From assembly GCF_014201675.1 (NCBI RefSeq), contig NZ_JACHEZ010000005.1, positions 124,001-188,000 of the forward strand: DNA of 64,000 nucleotides, written 5' to 3'. Shown one piece after another: positions 28,369 to 37,036 of this stretch. Source of the DNA: Oceanithermus desulfurans (GTDB lineage Bacteria > Deinococcota > Deinococci > Deinococcales > Marinithermaceae). Position 1 is the stretch's first letter. Each line of letters begins with the position of its first letter. The notes beneath the pieces were generated by a model, which saw only the letters and a list, made by a program, of their open reading frames with translations, made no database searches and was not told where the DNA came from. The position numbers and the translations under genes are program-made.

Positions 28369-29481
28369 ATGAACGTCGTCAAGACCGCTTCGCGGCTCAT
28401 CCGCGCCGAAAGCCCTTCGGGCGGCGAGGCCCCGGCCGCGCGGGTGCTGATGGAAGAGGCCGAGGCCCTGGGCTTCCGGCCCCGGCTCGACGACGCCGGT
28501 AACGTCGAGTTCACCCTCGGTGAGGGCCCCTTCGAGGTGCTGCTCACCGGCCACATGGACGTGGTGCCGGCGGGCGAGGCGGACGCCTGGCCCCACCCGC
28601 CCTACGGGGGCGAGGTGGTGGAGGGCGAGTTGTGGGGCCGCGGGGCGGTGGACATGAAGGGGGCGCTCGCGGCCATGCTGGGGGCGATGGCCGACCTGGC
28701 GGCGGATCCGCCGCCAGGGCGGGTGCGCTACCTAGCCGTGGTGCAGGAGGAGGTGGGCGGCCTCGGCAGCCGCTTCGCCGCCGAGCGGCTCCGCGCCGAC
28801 GCGGCGATCCTGGGGGAGCCCTCGAACAACCGCCTGATGCGCGGACACCGTGGCCGCATCGAGGTCTGGGCCGACTACGAGGGGCGGCTGGCGCACGCCG
28901 CCCGGCCCGAGCTGGGCCACAACCCGCTGCCCGACCTGGGGCGTTTCCTGGCCGCGCTCGAGGCCTTCGAGACCGCCGAGCACCCCGAGCTGGGCCCCGC
29001 CAGCTGCACCCCCACCTACGTGGAAAGCCGGCCCCGGGCCACCAACGTGGTGCCGGGCCTGGCGCAGGTCTGCGTGGACTACCGCTTCGTGCCCGGCGAG
29101 GACCCGGAGGCGATCCTCGAGCGGATGCGGCTGATCGCGGGCGACGCCTCCGTCTACGTGCCCGAGGCCGAGCGCGCCAGCGGCGAGGTGACGATGCGCT
29201 ACCCCATGGTCTTCCCGCCGCACCTGGTGCCGGCGGACCACCCGCTTTTGCAGGCGGCGCTGGCGGAGCTGAAGCAGCCCGAGGCGGGCATCTGGTGGTT
29301 CACCACCGACGCGCCCTACCTGGCCGCGAGCGGAGCGGTGGTGCTGGGGCTGGGCCCCGGCGACCCCGAACTGGCCCACACCACCCGCGAGCGCGTGCCC
29401 GCGTCCGAGCTGGAGCGCGCCCGGACGCTGTACGTGCGCCTCGTGCGCCGGCTCCTGGAGGTGCTGCATGGAAAAGCCTAG
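28369..29481 (+). CDS. M20 family metallopeptidase (ArgE/DapE/LysK type)
   Basis: A 370-residue zinc hydrolase with the M20 set: His in TGHMDVVP, Asp in GRGAVDMKGALAAML, Glu pair in VQEEVGGLGS and Glu in AILGEPSN. The dimerisation domain is residues about 175-285. Such enzymes release an amino acid from an N-acyl or carrier-linked precursor (acetylornithine, succinyl-diaminopimelate, LysW-lysine). Which one is not decided. TAGGAT ends six bases before the ATG. It overlaps the next small gene by 14 bases, so the two are coupled. Confidence 0.85.
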   Translation: MNVVKTASRLIRAESPSGGEAPAARVLMEEAEALGFRPRLDDAGNVEFTLGEGPFEVLLTGHMDVVPAGEADAWPHPPYGGEVVEGELWGRGAVDMKGALAAMLGAMADLAADPPPGRVRYLAVVQEEVGGLGSRFAAERLRADAAILGEPSNNRLMRGHRGRIEVWADYEGRLAHAARPELGHNPLPDLGRFLAALEAFETAEHPELGPASCTPTYVESRPRATNVVPGLAQVCVDYRFVPGEDPEAILERMRLIAGDASVYVPEAERASGEVTMRYPMVFPPHLVPADHPLLQAALAELKQPEAGIWWFTTDAPYLAASGAVVLGLGPGDPELAHTTRERVPASELERARTLYVRLVRRLLEVLHGKA

Positions 29482-29713
29482 GACCAAGCGGATCGGGGGG
29501 CGGGTCTACGCCTTCCTGCTCTACGGCGAGCGCCCCATCGTCGACGGCTTCGCCGCCGAGCTGCGCCAGGCCGGCATTCCTGCCGAGATCGAGCGGCCGC
29601 CGGTGGAGCTCGAGGGGCTCTTGCCCACGATGAGCCCGACCTCGCTGTGGGTGCCCGAGGATCAGCTCGAGCACGCCCGCCGGCTGCTGCGCCTGGAGGA
29701 CGGGGAAGCGTGA
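29468..29713 (+). CDS. Small DUF2007-like protein, first of a tandem pair
   Basis: An 81-residue protein: a short strand (VYAFLLYGERPIV), a helix (DGFAAELRQAGIPAEIE), a loop, then LWVPEDQLEHARRLLRLED. This beta-alpha-beta plan, ending in a V-P-x-x-x-x-x-A-R motif, resembles the DUF2007/GlnB-hinge type fold thought to take part in signalling. It overlaps the M20 gene and its stop overlaps the start of a paralogue. Function unknown. Confidence 0.7.
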   Translation: MEKPRTKRIGGRVYAFLLYGERPIVDGFAAELRQAGIPAEIERPPVELEGLLPTMSPTSLWVPEDQLEHARRLLRLEDGEA

Positions 29714-29952
29714 AGAAGCGCCACGCCGGCATCGACTACGTAATGCTGCTCGAGTGCGAGCCGGTGCTCGCCGAGCCGATGGTGCGGCGCCTGCGCGAGG
29801 CGGGCATCGCCGCGCGCGTCTTCGGCCCCTACGCCGACTTCGCCGGCATCCTTCCCGAAGCCACCGGCCCCGTGGGGGTCTGGGTGCCCGCAGCGGCCGA
29901 GGCCGAGGCACGCGCCCTGCTGGAGGACGCGGGTGGCGACGCTCGGGATTGA
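29710..29952 (+). CDS. Small DUF2007-like protein, second of a tandem pair
   Basis: An 80-residue paralogue of the preceding gene: IDYVMLLECEPVLAEPMVRR aligns with VYAFLLYGERPIVDGFAAEL, GIAARVFGP with GIPAEIERP, and GVWVPAAAEAEARALLED with SLWVPEDQLEHARRLLRL. It begins with GTG overlapping the previous stop, and its own end overlaps the ROK kinase start by 20 bases. A longer frame from 29647 is not homologous. Function unknown. Confidence 0.7.
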   Translation: MKKRHAGIDYVMLLECEPVLAEPMVRRLREAGIAARVFGPYADFAGILPEATGPVGVWVPAAAEAEARALLEDAGGDARD

Positions 29953-30853
29953 CCTGGGAGGCACCAAGATCGCCCTGGGGGTGCTCGAGGGCGGGCGCCT
30001 GATCCAGCGCAGCCGCATCACGACCCCCCGGGAGGGCGCGGAGGCGGTGCTGCAGGCGATGATCGCGGCGGCCAGCGAGCTGCTGGCCGAGGCCGGGGTG
30101 CCGGTGGCGGCGGTGGGGGTGGGCACCCCGGGCCCCATCGACTACGCGCGCGGCGTCGTCGTCTTTGCGCCCAACATCGCACGGTTCCGCGACGTTCCCC
30201 TGCGCTCGCGGCTCGAGGAGGCGCTGGAGCGGCCGGTCGTCATCGAGAACGACGCCAACGCCGCGGCGCTGGCCGAGCACCACCTGGGCGCGGCCCGGGG
30301 GGCCGGGAGCTCGTTCTTCGTGACCGTCTCCACCGGCATCGGCAGCGGTCTGGTGGCGGACGGCCGCGTCTGGCGCGGCGCCTACGGACAGGCGGGCGAG
30401 TTCGGCCACCTTACCGTCCTCCCCGGCGGCCCGGTCTGCGGCTGCGGCAACCAGGGCTGCCTGGAGGCGGTGGCGAGCGGGCGGGCGCTGGCGCGCGACG
30501 CCGCCTACGCCTACGCCGAGTCGCTGGACACGCCCGCTTTGTTCGCGCGCTGGCGCGCCGGCGAGGCCAAGGCCGCGCGCATCGTCGAGGCCGCCGCGGA
30601 CTACCTGGGCCAGGCGCTGGCCGGGGTCCAGAAGCTGTGGGATCCGGAGGTCGTCGTCATCGGCGGCGGGGTGGCCGTCGGCGGGGGCGAGGTCTGGCTC
30701 GAGCGCGTGCGGCGAGCCTTCGAGCGCCACGCGGCGGGGTGGCGCACCGCGCCGCTCCTGCCCGCGCGTCTGGGCGAGGACGCGGGCGTGATCGGGGCGG
30801 CGCTGGCGGCGCGCCAGGGGATGCCGGGAGACGCCGAGCCGCCGCGCGGCTAA
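29933..30853 (+). CDS. ROK-family sugar kinase (glucokinase-like)
   Basis: A 306-residue ROK kinase. The ATP-binding start GIDLGGTKIALGVL, the catalytic region VIENDANAAALAEHHLGAARG, the glycine-rich STGIGSGLVADG and the zinc motif CGCGNQGCLEAVASG with three cysteines are all intact. It most likely phosphorylates glucose or a similar sugar; phosphofructokinase lies 3 kb downstream. Start GTG. Last of a coupled set of four genes beginning with the M20 peptidase. The 3' end overlaps the convergent GNAT gene by four bases. Confidence 0.9.
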   Translation: MATLGIDLGGTKIALGVLEGGRLIQRSRITTPREGAEAVLQAMIAAASELLAEAGVPVAAVGVGTPGPIDYARGVVVFAPNIARFRDVPLRSRLEEALERPVVIENDANAAALAEHHLGAARGAGSSFFVTVSTGIGSGLVADGRVWRGAYGQAGEFGHLTVLPGGPVCGCGNQGCLEAVASGRALARDAAYAYAESLDTPALFARWRAGEAKAARIVEAAADYLGQALAGVQKLWDPEVVVIGGGVAVGGGEVWLERVRRAFERHAAGWRTAPLLPARLGEDAGVIGAALAARQGMPGDAEPPRG

Positions 30854-31650
30854 CGCTCGCTGCGCTCGAGCTGGTAGAAGACCCGCGGCCCCCTGCGGGC
30901 CAGGTCCACCGCACGGTAGCCGTGGGCGAAGGCCCAGGTGAAGGCCTCGCGGGTGAAGAGCCGCCAGGTCTCGGCGAGGCCCAGGTCGCTGGCCTTGAGG
31001 GCGTCGAGGTCGGGCGGAACCTCCAGGTAGACGCGCGGGGCGCTGGGGGTGAGCAGGCGTTCGGGAACGAGGCCCAGCCCCTCTCCCCGGGTGAGCGCCA
31101 GGGGTTCGCCCTCGGGCTCGGGCGGGGGCGGGATGCGCTCGAGCCGCTCGCGCACCCGCGGGTCCTCGAGCTCCCAGCTGACGAGCAGCCGGTCCGCGGG
31201 GATGCCCGCGTAGAGGCCGGTGCGCAGGCCGTAGAAGTCGGGATAGTAACGGGCCGCCCAGGCGCCCAGCTTGCCCAGGTTGAAGCGCGCGTTCTTGGTG
31301 AGCAGCGGGTCGAAGGTCCAGGTGACCAGGTCGTAGCCACGCTCCAGCGCCCAACGGCGCTGGAAACGCTTGAGCGCAAGCGCCACCCCCTTGCCCTGCC
31401 AGTCGGGGCGCACGCCCATCTGGTGCGAGTGGTGCCAGACGCGTCCGCCCTCGAAGGCCGGGAAGCCCCAGACGAAGCCGACGGCTTCGCCTTCGGCCCA
31501 GGCCAGGGCGACGAGGCCGCCCGAGTGCTGGCTGGCCACCAGCGCCGAGTGCGGCGCGATCTCGCGCTCGCTGAAGTTCCAGGCGGCGATCTGCAGGTCC
31601 TCGGTCAACATCACCTCTTCGGTGCCGCTCGCCTCGCGCACTTCGATCAT
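30850..31650 (-). CDS. GNAT-superfamily acetyltransferase (COG3375 type)
   Basis: A 266-residue protein whose N-terminal half is a GNAT fold (LVALAWAEGEAVGFVWGFPAF, HSHQMGVRPDWQGKGVALAL with the acetyl-CoA pyrophosphate loop) and whose second half includes WTFDPLLTKNARFNLGKLGA, a hallmark of one uncharacterised GNAT family. Substrate unknown. TAACGT ends six bases before the ATG, the leaderless pattern. Convergent with the ROK kinase. Confidence 0.85.
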   Translation of the reverse strand: MIEVREASGTEEVMLTEDLQIAAWNFSEREIAPHSALVASQHSGGLVALAWAEGEAVGFVWGFPAFEGGRVWHHSHQMGVRPDWQGKGVALALKRFQRRWALERGYDLVTWTFDPLLTKNARFNLGKLGAWAARYYPDFYGLRTGLYAGIPADRLLVSWELEDPRVRERLERIPPPPEPEGEPLALTRGEGLGLVPERLLTPSAPRVYLEVPPDLDALKASDLGLAETWRLFTREAFTWAFAHGYRAVDLARRGPRVFYQLERSER

Positions 31651-31715
31651 GAACCTACGTTACCCGCTCGACGGCGGGATTGGAAAGAACCCCTCCAGCA
31701 CGCCATAATGAAGGC

Positions 31716-31952
31716 ATGAGCGAGCTGGGCCGCTGGCTGGTGGCCGTGGGGCTGCTGATCGCCTTCGCCGGGTTGCTGCTTTGGTGGTGGCCGGCGCTCT
31801 TCGGCTGGTTCGGCCACCTTCCGGGCGACCTGCGCTTCGAGCGCGACGGCGTGCGCGTCTACGTGCCGCTGGTTTCGATGCTGCTCCTGAGCCTGGGGCT
31901 CACCCTGGGGCTCAACCTGGCGCTGTGGCTGCTCGCCGGCCTTTCGCGCTAG
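31716..31952 (+). CDS. DUF2905-type small membrane protein
   Basis: A 78-residue protein with two hydrophobic segments (WLVAVGLLIAFAGLLLWWW and VSMLLLSLGLTLGLNLALWLL) flanking HLPGDLRFERDGVRVYVPL, the conserved hinge of the DUF2905 family. Function unknown. A CATAAT box ends six bases before the ATG. Followed by an EamA transporter. Confidence 0.85.
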   Translation: MSELGRWLVAVGLLIAFAGLLLWWWPALFGWFGHLPGDLRFERDGVRVYVPLVSMLLLSLGLTLGLNLALWLLAGLSR

Positions 31953-31969
31953 CGTGTACACTGGGCACC

Positions 31970-32830
31970 GTGAACGCCCACCTGCGCGGGCTTCTTGCGC
32001 TCACCTTCGTCACGCTGATCTGGGGCTCGACCTTCGTGGTGGTCAAGGGGGCGCTCGAGCAGTTTCCTCCCAGCCTGCTCATGCTGCTCCGCTTTCTGGT
32101 GGGCGCGGCCTTCTTCCTCCCCTTCTGGAAGCGGGCCCGCGGGGCCTGGGGTCCGGGCCTGGACCTGGCCTTCTGGGCCTTCCTGGGCTACGCCACCCAG
32201 ACGATCGGCCTGCTCTACACCACCGCCGGGCGCAGCGCCTTCATCACCGCGCTGAGCGTGGTGCTGGTGCCCGTCTTCGCGGGGCTGCTGGGGCGGCGCG
32301 TCCCCGTCTGGGTCTGGCTCGGGGCCCTGGCCAGCTTCGTAGGGGTGGGCCTGCTCGCCTACGACGGCAGCCCCCCGAACGCAGGCGACTTCTGGACGCT
32401 CGCCACCGCCGTGACCTACGCGGTCTACATCCTGCGGCTGGAGCGCTTCACCCGGCTGCACGACGCCTTCGTGCTCAGCCTGACCCAGCTGGTGGGGCTC
32501 AGCCTCTTCGTGGGCGCCTGGGCCTGGGTGAGCGGGGACCTGGCGGCCTTCGCGGGCCTGGAGGTCCCCTGGGCCGCGGTGCTCTACCTGGGGGTGGCCG
32601 CCACCGCGCTCACCACCTGGCTGATGGCCGTGGGCCAGCGCAGCGTGAGCGCGCCCGAGGCGGCGGTCATCTACTCGATGGAGCCCGTCTGGGCGGCGAC
32701 CTTCGCCTACTTCGTGCTCGGCGAGGTGCTGGGGCTCAGGGGCGTCGTCGGGGGGGCGCTGGTGGTGCTGGCCGTCGCCGTGGTGCAGTGGAGCGCCGCC
32801 GCGGCCGAGCGGGGACGCGGCGCCGGGTAG
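31970..32830 (+). CDS. EamA/DMT-family transporter
   Basis: A 286-residue ten-helix inner-membrane transporter, beginning LRGLLALTFVTLIWGSTFVVVKGAL and with the second EamA half from SPPNAGDFWTLATAVTYAVYI. I start it at GTG 31970, with TACACT ending seven bases before it; the longer frame overlaps the previous gene. It probably exports an amino acid or other small metabolite; the substrate is unknown. It is a second DMT member beside the one at 17480 and is only distantly like it. Confidence 0.88.
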   Translation: MNAHLRGLLALTFVTLIWGSTFVVVKGALEQFPPSLLMLLRFLVGAAFFLPFWKRARGAWGPGLDLAFWAFLGYATQTIGLLYTTAGRSAFITALSVVLVPVFAGLLGRRVPVWVWLGALASFVGVGLLAYDGSPPNAGDFWTLATAVTYAVYILRLERFTRLHDAFVLSLTQLVGLSLFVGAWAWVSGDLAAFAGLEVPWAAVLYLGVAATALTTWLMAVGQRSVSAPEAAVIYSMEPVWAATFAYFVLGEVLGLRGVVGGALVVLAVAVVQWSAAAAERGRGAG

Positions 32831-32839
32831 GATGGGACC

Positions 32840-33640
32840 ATGCGCAAGCTGGTGCTCGTGCCCACGCCGATCGGCCACCTGGCCGACGTGACGCTGCGGG
32901 CGCTCGAGGTGCTGAAGGAGGCCGAGGTGGTGGCCTGCGAGGACACCCGACGCACGGCCAAGCTGCTGCGGCACTACGGCATCGCCACGCCGCTGGTGCG
33001 GATCGACCAGCACACGCAGGACCGCGCCGAGCGGCTGCTCGAGGAGCACGCCTACGTGGCCTACGCCTCCGACGCCGGCACCCCGGGCATCAGCGACCCC
33101 GGCGCCGAGCTGGTGGTGCTGGCGCTGGCGAAGGGCTTTCGCGTCGAGGTGCTGCCGGGGCCCACGGCCTTCGTGCCCGCGCTCGTGGCCTCGGGCCTGC
33201 CCACGGCGCGCTTCGTCTTCGAGGGCTTCCTGCCCACGGGCAGGGCGCGCAAGAAGCGCCTGGAAGCCCTTGCGAAGGAAGAGCGCACCGTGGTGCTCTA
33301 CGAGGCGCCGCACCGGCTGGGGCGCACACTCGCCGACCTGCTGGCGATCTACGGACCCGAGCATCCGGTGGCGCTGGCGCGGGAGCTATCGAAGAAGCAC
33401 GAGGAGATCTGGCGCGGTTCTTTGGCCGGGGCGGCCGAGCGTTTCGCTTCGCCCCGGGGCGAGTTCGTGATCGTGCTGGGGCCGCGCGCGCTGCCCGAAA
33501 AGCGTCCCGACGCCGCGGCGCTGGCGGCGGAGCTGGCCGCGGAGGGGCTGGCCGGCCGGGCGCTGGCGGAGGCGCTCGAGGCCCGCGGCGTGCCGCGCAA
33601 CGAGGCCCGCAGGTGGGCCTACCGAAAGGAGAAGGCATGA
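32840..33640 (+). CDS. rsmI: 16S rRNA 2'-O-methyltransferase RsmI
   Basis: A 266-residue tetrapyrrole-methylase-fold enzyme that methylates C1402 of 16S rRNA with S-adenosylmethionine. Clear motifs: LVPTPIGHLADVTLRALEVL at the N-terminus, ACEDTRRTAKLLRHYGI, ASDAGTPGISDPG and LPGPTAFVPALVASGLP. TAGGAT ends six bases before the ATG. Its stop overlaps the pfkA start, so the two genes are coupled. Confidence 0.95.
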   Translation: MRKLVLVPTPIGHLADVTLRALEVLKEAEVVACEDTRRTAKLLRHYGIATPLVRIDQHTQDRAERLLEEHAYVAYASDAGTPGISDPGAELVVLALAKGFRVEVLPGPTAFVPALVASGLPTARFVFEGFLPTGRARKKRLEALAKEERTVVLYEAPHRLGRTLADLLAIYGPEHPVALARELSKKHEEIWRGSLAGAAERFASPRGEFVIVLGPRALPEKRPDAAALAAELAAEGLAGRALAEALEARGVPRNEARRWAYRKEKA

Positions 33641-34605
33641 AGCGGATCGGTGTGATGACCAGTGGAGGCGACGCCCCCGGCATGAACGCCGCCCTGCGGG
33701 CGGTGGTGCGCTGGGCGGCGGCGAACGAGGTCGAGGTGGTGGGCATCCGCCGCGGCTACGCGGGGATGATCGAGGGCGAGTTCGTTCCGCTGGCGCCGCG
33801 GGACGTGGCCAACATCATCCAGCGCGGCGGCACGATCCTGCGCACCGCGCGCAGCAAGGCGTTCCTCGAGCCCGAAGGCCGGGCCGAAGCGGCGCGCCGG
33901 CTGGCCGAGGCGAAGATCGACGGTCTGGTCGCTATCGGCGGCGACGGCACCTTCCGCGGCGCCATCAAGATGACCCAGGAGCACCGCATCCCCATCGTGG
34001 GGGTGCCGGGAACGATCGACAACGACCTCTACGGAACCGACTTCACCATCGGCTTCGACACCGCGGTCAACACCGCCCTGGACGCCATCGACCGCATCCG
34101 CGACACCGCCGCCAGCCACGAGCGCGTCTTCTTCATCGAGGTGATGGGGCGGCACGCCGGCTTCATCGCCCTCGACGTGGGGCTCGCCGGTGGGGCCGAG
34201 GTGATCGCGCTGCCCGAGATCCCCACCGGCCCCGAGGAGATCGCCGAGCAGATCCGGCTCTCCGAGGCCAAGGGCAAGCACTCCTCGATCATCGTCGTGG
34301 CCGAGGGGGCCTACCCGGGCGGCGCCGACACGCTGATGAAGGCCGCGCAGCAGATCCACCCCTTCGAGGGGCGCGTGACCGTGCTGGGCCACATCCAGCG
34401 CGGGGGTTCGCCCACCGCGCGCGACCGGGTGCTGGCCAGCCGCCTGGGGGCGGCGGCCGCCGAGACGCTGGTCTCGGGCAGCAGCGGGGTCATGCTCGGG
34501 GAGGTCGAGGGCGAGATCGCGCTCACGCCGCTGGCCGAGGCGGTGGAGCGGCGCAAGCCGATCGACCGCAGCGTCTACGACCTGGCGACGGTGCTGGCCG
34601 AGTAA
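33637..34605 (+). CDS. pfkA: ATP-dependent 6-phosphofructokinase
   Basis: A 322-residue phosphofructokinase, the usual bacterial length, catalysing the committed step of glycolysis. Motifs: MTSGGDAPGMNAALRAVV (ATP site), AIGGDGTFRGA, the catalytic PGTIDNDLYGTDFTIGF, EVMGRHAGFIAL and LGHIQRGGSPTARDRVLA. The Gly in GGDGT predicts ATP rather than pyrophosphate as donor. The ATG overlaps the rsmI stop, with AAAGGAGAAGG before it. Confidence 0.97.
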   Translation: MKRIGVMTSGGDAPGMNAALRAVVRWAAANEVEVVGIRRGYAGMIEGEFVPLAPRDVANIIQRGGTILRTARSKAFLEPEGRAEAARRLAEAKIDGLVAIGGDGTFRGAIKMTQEHRIPIVGVPGTIDNDLYGTDFTIGFDTAVNTALDAIDRIRDTAASHERVFFIEVMGRHAGFIALDVGLAGGAEVIALPEIPTGPEEIAEQIRLSEAKGKHSSIIVVAEGAYPGGADTLMKAAQQIHPFEGRVTVLGHIQRGGSPTARDRVLASRLGAAAAETLVSGSSGVMLGEVEGEIALTPLAEAVERRKPIDRSVYDLATVLAE

Positions 34606-34608
34606 CGG

Positions 34609-35082
34609 CTAGCGCGTGGGTTCGGGGCCGAAGAAGACCTTGCGCGCGGCGGGGTGCTGCCAGACCAGGGCGAAGAGCTTGGGGGCGAAGGGGCTCGAGG
34701 CCACGGCGTCCTGGATGATGGGCGGGGCCGAGAGCGCCGGGTACCGGATCGCGCCGGTGGCCGGACTGTACTCCGAGGGCAGCCCCACCCAGAGCACCAG
34801 CGCCAGGAAGACGCCCCAGACGAAGCCCGCGAGGCCGCCCAGGACGGGGTCGAGCTTGAAGGGGAAGCTAACCGGGAGCAGACCGCTCACGAAGGCGGCG
34901 GCCAGCCCGCTGCCGAGGCCGAGCAGCAGCAGCCAGGAGGGGCCGGGCACGTAGTCGAGGCCCAGCCAGTAGAGCGCCGCGGCGATCGGCAGGGCCAGCA
35001 GGAAGCCGCCCCCGCGCCGCACGCCCATCGCGGTGGCCAGCGCGGCGGTGGTGATCGCCAGGACGTCGAGCCAGCTGAGCAT
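34609..35082 (-). CDS. CvpA-like membrane protein
   Basis: A 157-residue protein with four hydrophobic segments, starting LSWLDVLAITTAALATAMGVRRG and containing LDPVLGGLAGFVWGVFLALVL, which resembles the CvpA/colicin V production family; the match is by pattern only. TATACT ends seven bases before the ATG, suggesting a leaderless message. It converges on pfkA. Confidence 0.65.
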   Translation of the reverse strand: MLSWLDVLAITTAALATAMGVRRGGGFLLALPIAAALYWLGLDYVPGPSWLLLLGLGSGLAAAFVSGLLPVSFPFKLDPVLGGLAGFVWGVFLALVLWVGLPSEYSPATGAIRYPALSAPPIIQDAVASSPFAPKLFALVWQHPAARKVFFGPEPTR

Positions 35083-35119
35083 TGGCCTCAGTATACGTCG
35101 CAGGCGCGCGAGCGCGGGT

Positions 35120-36427
35120 TCACCCGCGGCCGTAGCTGCGGAAGAAACGCCGCAGGGTCTGGACGCCGAACTCCAGCGCCTCCACCGGGATGCGTTCGTC
35201 GGCGGCGTGGATGAGGCGCGAGAAGTTCAGGTCGGAGGGCAGCTTCATGGGCGCGAAGCCGTAGGTCTGGATGCCCAGGCGCGCGAAGTGGCGGCCGTCG
35301 GTGACCCCGGAGAGCAGCAGCGGCACCGCCCGCGCTCCGGGGTCGGCTTCCTCCAGGGTGCGCTTGAGCAGGGGGAAGAGGCTCCAGTCCACCTCCCCGG
35401 GGCCCGGGTCGTGGCGCACCACCCGGGCCTCGAAGGGGACCGGGATGATCTGCTCGAGCTCGGCGACGAGGTCATCGGGGGAGAAGCCGGGCAGCAGCCG
35501 CCCGTCGAGCTGGAGGCGCACCTCGGAGGGCACCACGTTGATCTTGTCGCCGCCGGTGACGATGGTGGCGTTGACGGTGTTGTGGAAGAGCGGCTGGAAG
35601 AGCCGCCCCCCCTCGCCCAGCGCTTCGAGGACGCGGTCGGTGAGCGCGGGTTTGAGCGCCGCCAGCACCCCGGCGCGCGCCGCGCCGCTGAGCCCGGCGG
35701 CGATCTCGCGGAACATGCGTTCGGCGACGGGCGTGACGTGGACGGGCGTGAGCTTCTTGTCGAGGGCCACCAGCGCCTGGCCCAGCCTGGCCATGGCCCC
35801 GCCCTTGTGGATGAGCGAGCCGTGGCCGGCGGGCCCGGTGAAGGTGAGCTCGATCCAGCTGATCTGCTTTTCGGCCACCATGACCGGGTAGAAGCGGCGG
35901 CCGGCGATCTCGAGGCTGAAGCCGCCGAACTCGCCCAGGGCGTGGCGTACGCCCTCGAACCGCTCGGGGTGGTGGTCCGCCAGCCAGGAGGCGCCGTAGT
36001 CGCCCCCGGCCTCCTCGTCGCTCACCAGTGCCAGCACCACGTCGCCGGCGAGCTCACCGGCCGCGTGCGCCTCCACCAGCGAGGCCAGGTACATGGCCAC
36101 CGCCCCCTTCATGTCGAGCGCGCCCCGTCCCCAAACGAAACCGTCCTTGACCACGCCCTCGAACGGGGGCACGCTCCAGTCCTGCCCTTCGGTGGTCACC
36201 ACGTCGAGGTGGCCGTAGACGAGGAGCGGCGGCGCCTGGCCGCGACCGCGAAGGCGCGCGATCAGGTTGGGCCGCTCGGGGTCGCGGGCGAGCAGCTCGG
36301 AGGGGACCCCCCGCTCTTCGAGCCAGCCCTGCACCCAGCGCATGGCTTCGGCCTCGCGGCCGGGAGGGTTGGTGGTGTCGAATTGGATCAGACGCTGCAA
36401 GAGCTGGACGACGTTCGTACCTTCCAT
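35120..36427 (-). CDS. M20-family peptidase
   Basis: A 435-residue zinc hydrolase with the M20 set: YGHLDVVTTEG, GRGALDMKGAVAMYLAS, LVSDEEAGGDYG and, in the dimerisation domain, EKQISWIELTFTGPAGHGS. The length and the GPAGHGS motif fit the carboxypeptidase S-like/ArgE-DapE group. I start at 36427 (MEGTNVVQ) with AAGGAGAAG before it. It probably cleaves dipeptides or N-acyl amino acids. Divergent from an unknown gene 31 bases away. Confidence 0.88.
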   Translation of the reverse strand: MEGTNVVQLLQRLIQFDTTNPPGREAEAMRWVQGWLEERGVPSELLARDPERPNLIARLRGRGQAPPLLVYGHLDVVTTEGQDWSVPPFEGVVKDGFVWGRGALDMKGAVAMYLASLVEAHAAGELAGDVVLALVSDEEAGGDYGASWLADHHPERFEGVRHALGEFGGFSLEIAGRRFYPVMVAEKQISWIELTFTGPAGHGSLIHKGGAMARLGQALVALDKKLTPVHVTPVAERMFREIAAGLSGAARAGVLAALKPALTDRVLEALGEGGRLFQPLFHNTVNATIVTGGDKINVVPSEVRLQLDGRLLPGFSPDDLVAELEQIIPVPFEARVVRHDPGPGEVDWSLFPLLKRTLEEADPGARAVPLLLSGVTDGRHFARLGIQTYGFAPMKLPSDLNFSRLIHAADERIPVEALEFGVQTLRRFFRSYGRG

Positions 36428-36458
36428 TCGCTTCTCCTTGGGTTTTACTATAAAGCCC

Positions 36459-36845
36459 ATGCAGAGCCTGCAAGTCGAGGGCGCGCGGGTTTGGCTGCTC
36501 GACTCGGTGACCCAGGGCGGTCCCGAGCAGACCGGCGCGGTGGTGGTGACGGGGTCCCACGGCGGCCTCAGCGCCGCCCGCTACGCGGCCGCCTACCGGC
36601 CGGCGCTGGTCGTCTTCAACGACGCCGGCGTGGGCAAGAACGCGGCGGGGGTGGCGGGTTTGGCGTGGCTCGAGCGCGCGCGGGTCGCGGCTGTGGCGGT
36701 CAGCGCCGCCAGCGCGCGCATCGGCGAGGCGGCCGACACCTGGGCGAGCGGCGTGATCAGCCACGTCAACGCCCCGGCCGCGGCGCTGGGTTTCCGGGTG
36801 GGGGAGAGGTTGCAACGCGCGGTGGAGCGCTACCTGGCCGGGTAG
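36459..36845 (+). CDS. Conserved-looking protein of unknown function
   Basis: A 128-residue soluble protein. It has distinctive patches that look like a catalytic or ligand site: VVVTGSHGGLSAARYAA, VVFNDAGVGKNAAGVAGLAWL and SARIGEAADTWASGVISHVN. I do not recognise the family. The ATG is only 31 bases from the divergent M20 peptidase start, and the spacer GGGTTTTACTATAAAGCCC is an imperfect palindrome, so the two are probably regulated together. Confidence 0.65.
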   Translation: MQSLQVEGARVWLLDSVTQGGPEQTGAVVVTGSHGGLSAARYAAAYRPALVVFNDAGVGKNAAGVAGLAWLERARVAAVAVSAASARIGEAADTWASGVISHVNAPAAALGFRVGERLQRAVERYLAG

Positions 36846-37036
36846 CGGGTGATGCTTGGGGGAGCCGGGACGCGGTGGATGGGGTCAGGCATCCACGGGT
36901 TCGGAGAGCTTCCGCTTCCAACCTCAGTCCGGGGAGTCGCAGCTCGCAGCTCATGAAAAGCCGCGTTTTCTTGCCGCTCACCCACCTCCCACCTACCCCT
37001 TTCCACCTTCCACCTCCCGCCGTTTACAATGCCCCC

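Noticed and set aside
31954-34605. 883-residue frame across EamA, rsmI and pfkA
   Set aside because: Only its last 322 codons (pfkA) are real; the rest is a GC-rich shadow with Arg/Ala/Gly-rich translation.
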